A stretch of 64,000 nt of DNA from Terrisporobacter glycolicus ATCC 14880 = DSM 1288 (GCF_036812735.1 NZ_CP117523.1:3906001-3970000), one strand, 5' to 3'. Shown: positions 19,078 through 31,352, counted from the first letter of the stretch. Notes: generated by a model from the letters alone, not told the origin. Made by a program: numbers and translations.

Positions 19078-19629
19078 TTATGCTTGTACAGTTGTTACTG
19101 CGTCCATACCTTTTTGTAAAGCTTCTCTATTCATTGGTATGAATTTAGATTTTCTTTCTCCGAAAACTTTTAAGAAAGCTTGAAGAACTGATTCTATATC
19201 AACTGATTCAGTAACTTTCAAACAAGCACCTAGCATTATCATATTAGCAACTTTAGGCATTCCTATTTCAGCCGCTAATTCATTAGCTGCTATATAAGTT
19301 ACATGAACATCATCTCTTTCAACTTTTGCATCTATTAATGAACTATTAACTAATATATGTCCCCCTGGAACAACATCGTCAACAAACTTCATAGAAGGTT
19401 TGTTCATTATAACAGCACAAGTAGCATCATCTGTTATAACTGGTGATCCAACTTGCTTATCAGATACAGTTACTGCACAGTTCGCAGTACCTCCACGCAT
19501 TTCTGGCCCATAAGATGGTAACCATGCAACTTCTTTACCTTCAAGCATTCCTGCATAAGTTAATAATTGTCCCATAGACATAACACCTTGACCACCAAAT
19601 CCTGCACATATTACTCTTGATGTTGCCAT
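19078..19629 (-). CDS. 2-oxoacid:ferredoxin oxidoreductase, gamma subunit
   Basis: Gamma subunit of a CoA-dependent 2-oxoacid:ferredoxin oxidoreductase, which oxidatively decarboxylates a 2-oxoacid to acyl-CoA while reducing ferredoxin. The sequence begins MATSRVICAGFGGQGVMSMG and has the PSYGPEMRGGTANCAV segment characteristic of KorC/VorC subunits. The ATG at 19629 (183 residues) is chosen because GAGGAGG precedes it and it sits one base after the beta stop. Last gene of a four-subunit set. Substrate cannot be read from sequence: 2-oxoglutarate or branched-chain oxoacids are both possible. Confidence 0.93.
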   Translation of the reverse strand: MATSRVICAGFGGQGVMSMGQLLTYAGMLEGKEVAWLPSYGPEMRGGTANCAVTVSDKQVGSPVITDDATCAVIMNKPSMKFVDDVVPGGHILVNSSLIDAKVERDDVHVTYIAANELAAEIGMPKVANMIMLGACLKVTESVDIESVLQAFLKVFGERKSKFIPMNREALQKGMDAVTTVQA

Positions 19630-19630
19630 A

Positions 19631-20389
19631 TTATTTCGCCTCCTCAACTTCAACTTCTATATCTTTTTTGTTTCCTAATTCATAGTAAGACATCATATTG
19701 TCTCTTAACCATTGTAATGCATCATTTGGATTTAATCCCCAGTTAGTTGGACAAGTTGATAATACTTCAACTATACCAAACCCTAATCCTGCTTGTTGAA
19801 CTTGGAAAGCTTTCTTTATAGCTTTTTTAGCTTTTCTTACGTTAGCTGGTGTATCTACAGAAACTCTCTCTACAAATACTGCACCAGTTAAAGTTGCTAA
19901 CATTTCACTAACTCTTATTGGGAAACCATTAAGTTCTGCATTTCTACCAGCTTGAGCAGTTGTAGCTTTTTGTCCTAATAATGTAGTTGGAGCCATTTGA
20001 CCACCAGTCATTCCATAAATTCCGTTGTTTACGAATATAGTAGTTATTTTTTCTCCTCTAGCTGCAGCATGAACTATTTCTGCCATACCTATTGAAGATA
20101 AGTCTCCATCACCTTGATATGTGAATACTACATTGTTTGGATGAGTTCTTTTTACTCCTGTAGCTACTGCTGGAGCTCTACCATGAGCAGCTTCATGAGT
20201 ATCTACGTTAAAATATTTATATGCTAAAACTGAACATCCTACAGGAACTACACCTATAGCATCTCCTAGTACATTCATTTCTTCTAAAACTTCAGCTACT
20301 AATCTATGGATTATACCATGAGTACATCCTGGACAGTAGTGAGTAGTAACATCTTGTAATCCTTCTGTTCTCTTAAATACTACAGCCAT
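19631..20389 (-). CDS. 2-oxoacid:ferredoxin oxidoreductase, beta (thiamine diphosphate) subunit
   Basis: Binds thiamine diphosphate: YCPGCTHGIIHRL supplies a conserved N-terminal motif, and the diphosphate/Mg motif is GDGDLSSIGMAEIVHAAARG followed by NNGIYGMTGGQ. The 252-residue product matches KorB-type beta subunits; the CPGC motif replaces the extra iron-sulphur cysteines of pyruvate oxidoreductases. Its ATG overlaps the alpha stop by one base (TAATG), indicating translational coupling. Confidence 0.94.
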   Translation of the reverse strand: MAVVFKRTEGLQDVTTHYCPGCTHGIIHRLVAEVLEEMNVLGDAIGVVPVGCSVLAYKYFNVDTHEAAHGRAPAVATGVKRTHPNNVVFTYQGDGDLSSIGMAEIVHAAARGEKITTIFVNNGIYGMTGGQMAPTTLLGQKATTAQAGRNAELNGFPIRVSEMLATLTGAVFVERVSVDTPANVRKAKKAIKKAFQVQQAGLGFGIVEVLSTCPTNWGLNPNDALQWLRDNMMSYYELGNKKDIEVEVEEAK

Positions 20390-21450
20390 TATTTAGCACC
20401 CCCTATTATTTCTTTAGCTTTATTAGCTATTTCAGCTGGAGATGGTATCATACCACCAGATCTTCCGTAGAAATCTACTGGTAATTTACATTCACAAGCT
20501 AGTTTAACATCGTCTATCATTTGTCCTAAACTCATCTCAACAACTAATAAGTTTTTAGCATTTGGTATTTCTGCAAATGCCTTATCAGGGAATGGCCATA
20601 AAGTTTTAGGTCTTATTAAACCTACTTTGTGTCCTTCTTCTCTCATTTGATCTACTGTTGTTTTAACTATTCTTGAAACAGTTCCATAAGCAACAAATAC
20701 TAATTCTGCATCTTCTGTATGATACATTTCATATTGAACTTCATTTTCTTCTATTGTTTGATATTTCTTTTCTAATTTTAAGTTGTGTTGCTCTAACTCC
20801 TCTGATTGTAAGTATAAAGAGTTTATTACATTAGGTATTCTTTCACCTTTTGTTCCATTTGCAGCCCAAGTTTTTTCTGGTAATTCTCTAGTTCTTCTTT
20901 CTTTATCAAAATCAACTGGCTCCATCATTTGACCTATCATACCATCTGCAACAACCATAACTGGTGTTCTGTATATGTCAGCTACATCAAATGCTTCTAT
21001 TATCATATCAACTGCTTCTTGAACAGATGCTGGAGCAAATACTGGTGTTCTGTAGTCACCATTTCCTCCACCTTTAGTTGACATATAATAGTCTGCTTGA
21101 GATGGTTGTATAGTTCCTAGTCCTGGACCACCTCTCATTATATTTAAAATTACGCATGGTACTTCTGCACCTGCACAATATGTTATTCCTTCTTGTTTTA
21201 ATGCTACACCTGGTGAAGATGATGATGTCATAACTCTTGTACCAGTTCCTCCTGCACCATAAACCATGTTTATAGCAGCAACTTCAGATTCTGCTTGTAC
21301 AAAAGCTCCTCCAACCTTAGGTAGTTCTCTTGATAAATATTCTGGTAATTCACTTTGTGGAGTTATTGGGTAACCAAAGAAGTAGTGGCAACCAGCTTCT
21401 ATAGCTGCTTTACCAAATGCTTCGTTACCTTTCATAAGAATTTTAGCCAT
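20389..21450 (-). CDS. 2-oxoacid:ferredoxin oxidoreductase, alpha subunit
   Basis: The alpha subunit begins MAKILMKGNEAFGKAAIEAG and has the GYPITPQSELPEYLS motif and the TSSSSPGVALKQEG loop found in pyrimidine-binding domains. It contains two pyruvate:ferredoxin-oxidoreductase-like domains in 353 residues. Upstream at 26 bases is the ferredoxin-like delta subunit, and beta follows with overlapping codons. The delta-alpha-beta-gamma order is that of Kor/Vor complexes, not of one-chain pyruvate oxidoreductases. Confidence 0.94.
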   Translation of the reverse strand: MAKILMKGNEAFGKAAIEAGCHYFFGYPITPQSELPEYLSRELPKVGGAFVQAESEVAAINMVYGAGGTGTRVMTSSSSPGVALKQEGITYCAGAEVPCVILNIMRGGPGLGTIQPSQADYYMSTKGGGNGDYRTPVFAPASVQEAVDMIIEAFDVADIYRTPVMVVADGMIGQMMEPVDFDKERRTRELPEKTWAANGTKGERIPNVINSLYLQSEELEQHNLKLEKKYQTIEENEVQYEMYHTEDAELVFVAYGTVSRIVKTTVDQMREEGHKVGLIRPKTLWPFPDKAFAEIPNAKNLLVVEMSLGQMIDDVKLACECKLPVDFYGRSGGMIPSPAEIANKAKEIIGGAK

Positions 21451-21475
21451 TATTAATCCCCCTTATTTTAAATAA

Positions 21476-21691
21476 TTAATCTCTTTCTACTGTTATAACT
21501 ACATCTGGACACATTAATGCACAACTTGCACAGCCTATGCATTTTTCTTCATCAACTATTTTAGCTGGGTTATAACCTTTTGCATTTATAACCTCTGTGT
21601 CAATTGCAAGTATTCCTTTTGGACATGCTTCTATACATAATCCACAACTCTTGCAGTGTTCTTCATTGAAAATCACTTTTCCTTTAGCCAT
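21476..21691 (-). CDS. 2-oxoacid:ferredoxin oxidoreductase, delta subunit (2[4Fe-4S] ferredoxin)
   Basis: A 71-residue ferredoxin-like protein with two CxxCxxCxxxCP motifs (CKSCGLCIEACP and CIGCASCALMCP), each ligating one 4Fe-4S cluster. It passes electrons from the thiamine site to external ferredoxin. GGGAGG precedes the ATG. First gene of the four-subunit set, 41 bases after the P-loop gene. Confidence 0.94.
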   Translation of the reverse strand: MAKGKVIFNEEHCKSCGLCIEACPKGILAIDTEVINAKGYNPAKIVDEEKCIGCASCALMCPDVVITVERD

Positions 21692-21732
21692 TATTAAGCC
21701 TCCCTTAATTATTTCTTATATTGAGCTCAAAA

Positions 21733-22410
21733 CTACATCCATTCTTCCCTTAGATAAAGTTTTACAGGCAATATATCTCCTTCTAAATCTTTTGGTAACT
21801 TATCTACAAGGCTTTCTAAACAACAAACATACTTAATTGGTATATTTTTAATTTTAGAAATTTCCCTTACAACTTCTTGGCCTTTTAATACATCTTCTAC
21901 GGTTGTTTCTCTTAAAAGATGAGTATTATTTACAAGACCTGTTACCTTAAGTTTTGAAGAAGTTTCTATTGCATCTATAAATCCAAGAACCTCTTGTGCA
22001 GTTTGAGTTTTCTCCCTGTTAGCATTAACTACAAAGAACATATCGTAGTCTTCTGGTTTAAAGTGTTCAGCAAATCTACCAACAACTCTTCCACCTACAT
22101 TGTCTCCACCTACATCTAGTACATAGTTAACTTTATCATCATGTAGTGGTCTCATTACTTCTGCTGAAACAGCTGGCACATCAAGTGTTGTTGTTTGAAT
22201 GGAGCTGTCAATAGGTGTTATTCCCAACTGTCTCATTAAGTCTTTCTTTTCTCTTGTTCTAAAGTACACATTTACTACATCTAAATCAGCTAGTGCTACT
22301 TCTCCATCAACTAATTCCCTAAGCATAGTTACATAGTTCATAGAAACTTCACTTTTTCCACTTCCATAATGACCTATAAAAAGTCTAACTCTTTTGTCGT
22401 CTTTTATCAT
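21733..22410 (-). CDS. P-loop ATPase-like protein of the oxidoreductase/butyrate kinase cluster
   Basis: 225 residues with Walker A GHYGSGKSE at 13-21, a switch-like DLDVVNVYFRTRE segment, and VLDVGGDNVGGRVVGRF as the second nucleotide motif. The fold is probably of the MinD/ParA/SIMIBI type. I recognise it as a conserved hypothetical that travels with 2-oxoacid oxidoreductase genes, but its function is unknown to me. It sits between buk and the delta subunit with short gaps (26 and 41 bases), so it belongs to the same operon. AGGTGG precedes the ATG. Confidence 0.75.
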   Translation of the reverse strand: MIKDDKRVRLFIGHYGSGKSEVSMNYVTMLRELVDGEVALADLDVVNVYFRTREKKDLMRQLGITPIDSSIQTTTLDVPAVSAEVMRPLHDDKVNYVLDVGGDNVGGRVVGRFAEHFKPEDYDMFFVVNANREKTQTAQEVLGFIDAIETSSKLKVTGLVNNTHLLRETTVEDVLKGQEVVREISKIKNIPIKYVCCLESLVDKLPKDLEGDILPVKLYLREEWM

Positions 22411-22436
22411 AAATTTCCACCTATTTTCAGTATATA

Positions 22437-23528
22437 TTAATAAGCTGAAGCTTCTTTTTCATAATCTAATGCTTCTTCTTCGCCATTTAATACTCTAAGT
22501 CCACCTTGTGCAAGGGCAATCATTTCATCTTCTCCTGGATAAGCTTTTACAGGTGCGATAAATTTAACTCTATCTTCTATTTTTTCTCTTATTATTTGAG
22601 AATAAGCTATTCCTCCAGTTAAGATTATTGCATCTACTTCACCTTTAAGAACCGTCGCATATGCTCCTATTTCCTTGCATATTTGGTAAACCATAGCATC
22701 ATATATTAAAGCAGCTTTTTCGTCACCTTTAGAAATCATATCTTCGACATCTCTCATGTCATTAGTTCCTAAGTAAGCAACTACTCCACCATTACCTTTT
22801 ATTCTTTTTCCTATTTCAGCCTTGCTTAATTGATCTCCATAACATAATCTCATTAAGCCTCCAACTGGAAGACCTCCACTTCTTTCTGGTGAGAATGGAC
22901 CTTCTCCATCAAGGCCATTTGTGTTATCAATTACCTTACCTTTTTTATGAGCACCAACTGTAACTCCTCCACCCATGTGAACTATTAATAAATTGCAGTC
23001 TTCATAGTTCTTGCTCATATCTTTAGCAGCTCTTCTTCCAATTGCTTTTTGATTTAAAGCATGGAAAATACTTATTCTTGGAATTTCTGGTACTCCAGAT
23101 ATTCTTGCTATATCTTCCATCTCATCAACAACAACTGGATCTACTATGAAAGATGGTATAGAAACTTCACCAGCCATTTCTTTTGCTATTATTCCACCTA
23201 AGTTAGAAGCATGCTCTCCTAGTACACCAACTTTTAAATCTTCTACCATTGCATCACTTACTTTATAAGTTCCACCTTGTATTGGCTTTAAAAGTCCTCC
23301 CCTACCTACTATTGCATCTAAATCTTCAACTTTTAAATTTGCTTCTTTCAAAGCATCTTCTATAACATTTTTACGGAATTCAAATTGATCTGCAACTTTT
23401 TCGTATTTACCTATTTCTTCTGAAGAATGTCTTAATGTTTTCTCATATAATAATTCTTCGTTTTCAAATACAGCAATCTTAGTCGACGTTGACCCTGGAT
23501 TTATTGTTAAAATTTTATAATCTCCCAC
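22437..23528 (-). CDS. buk: Butyrate kinase (or branched-chain fatty acid kinase)
   Basis: Acetate/butyrate kinase family enzyme that forms ATP from butyryl-phosphate or a branched acyl phosphate. The ASKHA phosphate loop is ILTINPGSTSTKIAVF at 5-20. VGRGGLLKPIQGGTY, VHMGGGVTVGAHKKG and IILTGGIAYSQ are the other hallmarks. 363 residues. It starts with GTG at 23528 behind GGAAGG. Located 25 bases after ptb and upstream of the oxidoreductase, so acyl-CoA from the latter could be turned into acid plus ATP. Linear versus branched substrate cannot be decided from sequence. Confidence 0.95.
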   Translation of the reverse strand: MGDYKILTINPGSTSTKIAVFENEELLYEKTLRHSSEEIGKYEKVADQFEFRKNVIEDALKEANLKVEDLDAIVGRGGLLKPIQGGTYKVSDAMVEDLKVGVLGEHASNLGGIIAKEMAGEVSIPSFIVDPVVVDEMEDIARISGVPEIPRISIFHALNQKAIGRRAAKDMSKNYEDCNLLIVHMGGGVTVGAHKKGKVIDNTNGLDGEGPFSPERSGGLPVGGLMRLCYGDQLSKAEIGKRIKGNGGVVAYLGTNDMRDVEDMISKGDEKAALIYDAMVYQICKEIGAYATVLKGEVDAIILTGGIAYSQIIREKIEDRVKFIAPVKAYPGEDEMIALAQGGLRVLNGEEEALDYEKEASAY

Positions 23529-23553
23529 TATATTAACCTTCCTTTATTTTATA

Positions 23554-24456
23554 TTATTTTTTTGTACTTGCTAAAACTCCTAAAGCTATTGAATTTAACT
23601 TAGTTTTATCGCTATCCGCTCTAGATGTTAATATGATAGGTGCTTTTGCTCCTACTATTATACCTGCATTTTCACATTTCGCAAAAAATGCTATAGATTT
23701 ATACAATACATTTCCTGCTTCTATATCTGGAACTACTAGTACATCAGCTTTTCCTGCTATAGGATGATCCATTCCTTTATGTCTTGCAGCTTCTTCACTA
23801 ATAGCGTTATCTAAAGCAAAAGGACCTCCAACCATGCATCCTTTTATTTCCCCGCGAAGATACATATCTTCTAGTTCTTTTGCCTCTACAGTATCCTTCA
23901 TCTTTGGGTTAACCTTTTCCTTGGCACATATTAGTGCTACCTTTGGTTCTTCTATATCTAACGATCTTGCAACTGAACATGCATTTTCAATTATTTGCTT
24001 CTTAGCGTTTACATCTGGAGCTAGGTTCATAGCTGAATCTGTTACAAAGAATAGTCTATCATATCCGTCTATGTCGAACACTGCCACATGGCTTAATATA
24101 TTTCCTGTTCTTAATCCAACTTCTTTATTAAGTACTGCTTTTAATATGATTGAAGTGTCTACTAATCCCTTCATCACCATATGAGCTTCTCCACTAGATA
24201 CTAACTCTACGGCTTTTAAGCAAGCTTCTGACAAATCTTTAATGTCTATTAATTTATAATTTTCTAGGCTTATACCTAATTCATCTGCAATTTCTTTAGT
24301 GCTTTCAATATCACCAACTAAAATTGCATTTACTATATTTTCTTTTCTAGCATTTTCAACTGCTATTAATACCTCTTTGTCTTGACAACAAGCTACAGAA
24401 ACAGTTTTTGGACCTCTTTCTTTAGCAAATTTAATAATATCGTCTATGTTCCTCAT
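23554..24456 (-). CDS. ptb: Phosphate butyryltransferase (phosphate acyltransferase)
   Basis: Exchanges CoA for phosphate on butyryl-CoA or related acyl-CoAs, supplying the substrate for butyrate kinase. The 300-residue product is of the PTA/PTB family, with MVMKGLVDTSIILKAVL, VFDIDGYDRLFFVTDSAMN and VGGPFALDNAISEEAARHKG. The ATG at 24456 has TAGGAGGAG upstream. It is the first gene of the ptb-buk-P-loop-oxidoreductase operon, and the 480-base gap upstream should carry its promoter. Confidence 0.94.
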   Translation of the reverse strand: MRNIDDIIKFAKERGPKTVSVACCQDKEVLIAVENARKENIVNAILVGDIESTKEIADELGISLENYKLIDIKDLSEACLKAVELVSSGEAHMVMKGLVDTSIILKAVLNKEVGLRTGNILSHVAVFDIDGYDRLFFVTDSAMNLAPDVNAKKQIIENACSVARSLDIEEPKVALICAKEKVNPKMKDTVEAKELEDMYLRGEIKGCMVGGPFALDNAISEEAARHKGMDHPIAGKADVLVVPDIEAGNVLYKSIAFFAKCENAGIIVGAKAPIILTSRADSDKTKLNSIALGVLASTKK

Positions 24457-24865
24457 TTTCTCCTCCTAAATTTCAAATATTTAGTTGTTTTAAACTTGGT
24501 TTAATTGATGCTCTTTTGATTTAACTAATCTAAAGATTTGTTTCAACTGCTTTTACATTTTTTATGCAAACTTTAATTTTTAAGTTTTTACATTTTTTTA
24601 TTTCTACATATATTCTAGCATAAATTATTTATGATTGTATAATATTAAAATGAAATTTTAAATAAATTTTTTAATTATTATTATTTTTGATGGTTTATAT
24701 TTGAATTTAATGAGTAAATAAGCTACTTCTGGCAGATAATTATTTTTTTATACCTACTTTTTTTGACAAAAAATTTAAATTTTCAGAAAATTCCAACTTT
24801 GATTTTTTAATATTTTTTCCAATTATACTATATTTTATTAAACTTAATTCGATAAATTCTTAACA
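24457..24865 (-). other. Long AT-rich leader/promoter region of the ptb operon; no gene seen
   Basis: Around 400 bases without a credible open frame. A possible extended -10 (TGC-TAGAAT at 24620-24612, minus strand) lies about 155 bases before ptb. I looked for a -24/-12 sigma-54 element and found no convincing match. Nothing resembles a riboswitch. Confidence 0.5.
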
Positions 24866-24921
24866 AATTAAAAAGTGTAACCTGCTAATTTGTATACAAA
24901 GTATCAACCAGGTTACACTTA
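24866..24921 (-). terminator. Rho-independent terminator after cdaR
   Basis: A perfect 12-bp stem (AAGTGTAACCTG with CAGGTTACACTT) with a 24-base loop is followed by uridines on the minus strand, 17 bases past the cdaR stop. Confidence 0.85.
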
Positions 24922-24937
24922 TTTTTATATAAATATT

Positions 24938-26107
24938 TTATTTTCCAACGGTACTCGGTATTATCCTTACGTTCTTAAAAGTTGTATCAGATTCATACTT
25001 AATTAAATACTCTTTCGTTTTATCATATTCATTTTCTAAATCTATATATAAACTTATATCTGATTTAGCCAGCTTTGTATTTTTATCATCCAACTGAACT
25101 TCAACATTTATACTATCAGGTATATTCAAATCTGATGCCTTTATTTTCTGAGTATTGTTTCTTAGCTCTATCTCAGAATTATTATATATTAATCTTTGAA
25201 TTAGACTTTCATCATCCTTTTGTTTGACTATTGTAGTAGTTTCTTCAGTTGTTACACCTTCTGGAATAATTAAATCTATTTTTTTAGAAACACCTATATC
25301 AGTAGAATCTATTTTTTGAGTATTTATATAATTAATTTTATCTAATACCTCCTTTTTACCTTTTATCATTACTACTTCTGGTGTTAATTCATATGCTTTA
25401 GCATCTGCTTTCTCATCTTTTAGTTGAATATTTATAGGAACTTGTTTTTCCTCTAAAAAAGTTACTTCTGCATTGATAGTTTTTATATCTAAATTAACTC
25501 CTTTAACTTCTTTGCCATCTGTATTTACTGGTATTAATTTTACTCTTTTAGTTAATTTATTTTTATCCTTGCTATCTACTTGCACAGTTGCATTTATATA
25601 ATCAACTTGATCTGTCAAAACTCTAGGACCAGATATATTGGCTACACTTTGTTGTAATATGACTGTATCTACATCATCTTTATATTCTCCAATTATTTCA
25701 GGATTAATATTTTTTTCCTGATGTACAAGCTTCTCTAATTTAACAACTATAAAGTCTGATTTAAATTCATATGACACTTGTTTTGTGGTATTAACTTTTA
25801 AATAAAGATAGTTTTTACCCTCAATTGGATTGTTTATAGAACCATATATATGTATATCCTCTTTACTTATTTTTTGCAAATCAGATAGTTTTCCTGTTAT
25901 ATAAATATCAGCTACTAAATCGGTTTCTGGATATACAACTAAATCATCATCTTTTAGTTCCTCTGCATTTGTTACAGTCACAGGTATATTTTCAAAAAGT
26001 TTTGTATCTTCAGGGTCTACTATAGCCATGACATACATCCACAATACCATCGCACTAAGTAGAGATATTAATTTTATTCTAGTATTTCTTTTTAAATTAT
26101 TCTTCAT
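24938..26107 (-). CDS. cdaR: CdaR, YbbR-domain regulator of diadenylate cyclase
   Basis: Extracytoplasmic regulator that binds CdaA and modulates c-di-AMP synthesis. It has an N-terminal membrane anchor (about residues 9-27, LISLLSAMVLWMYVMAIVD) followed by repeated YbbR domains. Recurring motifs of the type NIPVTV and VPINIQL mark the repeats. 389 residues. Its ATG overlaps the cdaA stop by four bases (ATGA), so the two are translationally coupled. In most Firmicutes glmM follows directly; here the ptb operon intervenes. Confidence 0.95.
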   Translation of the reverse strand: MKNNLKRNTRIKLISLLSAMVLWMYVMAIVDPEDTKLFENIPVTVTNAEELKDDDLVVYPETDLVADIYITGKLSDLQKISKEDIHIYGSINNPIEGKNYLYLKVNTTKQVSYEFKSDFIVVKLEKLVHQEKNINPEIIGEYKDDVDTVILQQSVANISGPRVLTDQVDYINATVQVDSKDKNKLTKRVKLIPVNTDGKEVKGVNLDIKTINAEVTFLEEKQVPINIQLKDEKADAKAYELTPEVVMIKGKKEVLDKINYINTQKIDSTDIGVSKKIDLIIPEGVTTEETTTIVKQKDDESLIQRLIYNNSEIELRNNTQKIKASDLNIPDSINVEVQLDDKNTKLAKSDISLYIDLENEYDKTKEYLIKYESDTTFKNVRIIPSTVGK

Positions 26108-26949
26108 TTAAATATCCCACCTTTAAAGAAACTTTTGTCTTCAGCTGTTGTTTTATTTAAATTTTTCTTTAATATATTAGCCATTCTTTCCTTTGCAATA
26201 TCTCTATATAGTTTGCCTGATTTAGCTATAGAAACTTCTCCTGTTTCTTCAGAAACTATTAAAGTAATACAATCAGAAACTTCACTTATTCCCACACCAG
26301 CTCTATGTCTAGTACCCAAATCTTTTGTTAAATCTTTACTTTGACTTAAAGGTAGAAAACATGCTGCTGCTTTTACCTTATTACCTCTTATTACTACTGC
26401 ACCATCATGCAGAGGTGTGTTTGGTATAAATATGTTTATTAATAATTGTCTTGAAACATCTCCATCTATTATAGTTCCAGTTCCTATTATATCTGATATT
26501 TTGGTTTCTCTTTCTAATATAATAAGCGCTCCTATTCTTTGTCTAGATAAAGAGTATAACGTTTCTACAATTTCATCTATTGTCTTATCTAACTTTTTAC
26601 TTTCAGCATTTTCTCCACTTTTTCCAATTAAATTAAAGTTTGCTCTACCCAAATGCTCAAATCCTGCTCTAAGTTCAGGTTGGAATATTATACAGACTGC
26701 TAAAACTCCTACATTTAATGCATTCACTAATATCCAGTACAATGTATGTAATTTAAATACAGAACTAAGTTGAGTAGCAAGTAATAAAACTACTATACCC
26801 TTAAAAACTTGCTCTGCTCTTGTATCTTTTATAAACATAAAAATCTTATAGAATATATACGCTACAATTAATATATCTACAACATCATATATACTCATTC
26901 TTAATATTATATCAATAAAACCATTTAAAAAAGAATTTATATCGGACAT
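26104..26949 (-). CDS. cdaA: Diadenylate cyclase CdaA
   Basis: Membrane c-di-AMP synthase, making c-di-AMP from two ATP. Three N-terminal membrane helices (about 10-95) precede the DisA_N catalytic domain. Its diagnostic motifs are DGA (182-184, in PLHDGAVVIRG) and RHR (214-216, in GTRHRAGVG). 281 residues; AGGAGG precedes the ATG. c-di-AMP controls turgor, potassium uptake and wall homeostasis, and the glmM/glmS/murA genes nearby fit that link. Confidence 0.98.
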   Translation of the reverse strand: MSDINSFLNGFIDIILRMSIYDVVDILIVAYIFYKIFMFIKDTRAEQVFKGIVVLLLATQLSSVFKLHTLYWILVNALNVGVLAVCIIFQPELRAGFEHLGRANFNLIGKSGENAESKKLDKTIDEIVETLYSLSRQRIGALIILERETKISDIIGTGTIIDGDVSRQLLINIFIPNTPLHDGAVVIRGNKVKAAACFLPLSQSKDLTKDLGTRHRAGVGISEVSDCITLIVSEETGEVSIAKSGKLYRDIAKERMANILKKNLNKTTAEDKSFFKGGIFK

Positions 26950-27107
26950 ATTTTATCCTCCTGCTCAATAGTTTCTTAACCTTTTACACTATGTATTATA
27001 CTATAATAATACAACTATATACAAACTATCTTATTTAATTCAACATATTATTTATCATATTTATATTTTATTATAAGGTTAATTACATATATTTATTTCA
27101 TTTTTTA

Positions 27108-27138
27108 TAAAAAAAAAGTTTCACTAACGTGAAACTTT
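27108..27138 (-). terminator. Terminator of the rrn2-tRNA-rrn1-tRNA unit
   Basis: AAAGTTTCAC-TAAC-style perfect 10-bp hairpin followed by about nine uridines on the minus strand, directly after tRNA-Arg. It is the first terminator-like structure downstream of the rrn2 promoters at 39.9 kb that I can find. Confidence 0.85.
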
Positions 27139-27141
27139 GAT

Positions 27142-27218
<77 letters not shown>

Positions 27219-27225
27219 ATGTTAT

Positions 27226-27300
27226 TGGAGCGGGAAACGAGATTCGAACTCGCGACTTCAACCTTGGCAAGGTTGCGCTCTACCACTGAACTATTCCCGC
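27226..27300 (-). tRNA. tRNA-Gly(GCC)
   Basis: Cloverleaf with anticodon GCC, acceptor GCGGGAA/TTCCCGC, encoded CCA. Confidence 0.95.
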
Positions 27301-27316
27301 ATAAAAATTTGTGAAA

Positions 27317-27392
27317 TGGTGGGACCAACAGGGCTCGAACCTGTGACCCCCTGCTTGTAAGGCAGGTGCTCTCCCAGCTGAGCTATGGTCCC
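27317..27392 (-). tRNA. tRNA-Val(TAC)
   Basis: Anticodon TAC, encoded CCA; same sequence as the copy at 34330-34405. Confidence 0.95.
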
Positions 27393-27406
27393 GGGATAAA
27401 TTAAAA

Positions 27407-27480
27407 TGGAGCGGGTGAAGGGGATCGAACCCTCACAGCCGGCTTGGAAGGCCGGAACTCTACCATTGAGCTACACCCGC
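27407..27480 (-). tRNA. tRNA-Gly(TCC)
   Basis: Anticodon TCC, encoded CCA; same sequence as the copy at 33965-34038. Confidence 0.95.
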
Positions 27481-27481
27481 A

Positions 27482-27556
27482 TGGTGACTCATAGGGGAAT
27501 CGAACCCCTGTTACCGCCGTGAAAGGGCGGTGTCTTGACCGCTTGACCAATGAGCC
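27482..27556 (-). tRNA. tRNA-Glu(TTC)
   Basis: Anticodon TTC, encoded CCA; only one base separates it from tRNA-Gly(TCC). Second copy at 34410-34484. Confidence 0.95.
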
Positions 27557-27569
27557 ATATATATTAAAA

Positions 27570-27645
27570 TGGTTGCGGAGACAGGACTCGAACCTGTGAC
27601 CTTCGGGTTATGAGCCCGACGAGCTGCCAACTGCTCCACTCCGCG
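27570..27645 (-). tRNA. Initiator tRNA-fMet(CAT)
   Basis: Anticodon CAT with an unpaired C1-A72 at the acceptor end and three G-C pairs in the anticodon stem (GGG/CCC), both initiator hallmarks. Encoded CCA. Confidence 0.93.
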
Positions 27646-27654
27646 ATATTAATT

Positions 27655-27744
27655 TGGTGCCGAAGACCGGAATCGAACCGGTACGAAAGTATAAGTTTCG
27701 CAGGATTTTAAGTCCTGTGCGTCTGCCAGTTCCGCCACTTCGGC
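27655..27744 (-). tRNA. tRNA-Leu(TAA)
   Basis: Class II tRNA with long variable arm and anticodon TAA; encoded CCA. Confidence 0.95.
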
Positions 27745-27751
27745 ACTTTCT

Positions 27752-27826
27752 TGGCTCCAAGGGAGGGACTCGAACCCTCAGCCTATCGGTTAACAGCCGA
27801 GTGCTCCACCGTTGAGCTACCTTGGA
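27752..27826 (-). tRNA. tRNA-Asn(GTT)
   Basis: Anticodon GTT, encoded CCA. First tRNA after 5S of rrn1; the second copy at 34508-34582 occupies the same place after 5S of rrn2. Confidence 0.95.
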
Positions 27827-27832
27827 ACATTA

Positions 27833-27949
<117 letters not shown>

Positions 27950-28161
27950 AAAATTCATTACACTCATATCGCCAACGATATTTCTTTGCTAACGCTTCAG
28001 AAAAATCCGTTGCTCAAAATGTTTTTAAGTATTAACTTTTGTTAGTACTTTCAAAACTGCTAACATTTAATGTTTTCATTAACTATTTTTAGCAACTGAA
28101 ATCTTCCTTATAATTATATAATCAAAGATTTAGTTGGCGATATAAACCTTTAGGTTTATTT

Positions 28162-31060
<2,899 letters not shown>

Positions 31061-31203
31061 AGTTATTAAATTTGATATTTTTAAAAGTTATCTTCTTTAT
31101 ATGATATATTTTTTAAGAAGTTTATCTTCTTCTTTTATAATGTCATATCACTAAATGTTATGCAGTTTTCAAAGTACTAAAGCACTTATTAAATAAGTAC
31201 TAA

Positions 31204-31279
31204 TGGTGGAGATGAGGAGGATCGAACTCCTGACCCCTTGCGTGCAAGGCAAGTGCTCTCCCAGCTGAGCTACACCCCC
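31204..31279 (-). tRNA. tRNA-Ala(TGC) in the 16S-23S spacer of rrn1
   Basis: Anticodon TGC with encoded CCA, alone in the internal spacer. The same gene is in rrn2 and rrn3. Confidence 0.95.
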
Positions 31280-31352
31280 ATGTCGATTTTTTTCAACATA
31301 TCTTGAGTTTTCATAAAGAACCCTCAAAATTAAACAGTAGGTTAATTCTCCC

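Noticed and set aside
24457-24865. Sigma-54 promoter ahead of ptb
   Set aside because: Some butyrate/branched-chain operons use one, but I found no GG-N10-GC element with good flanks.
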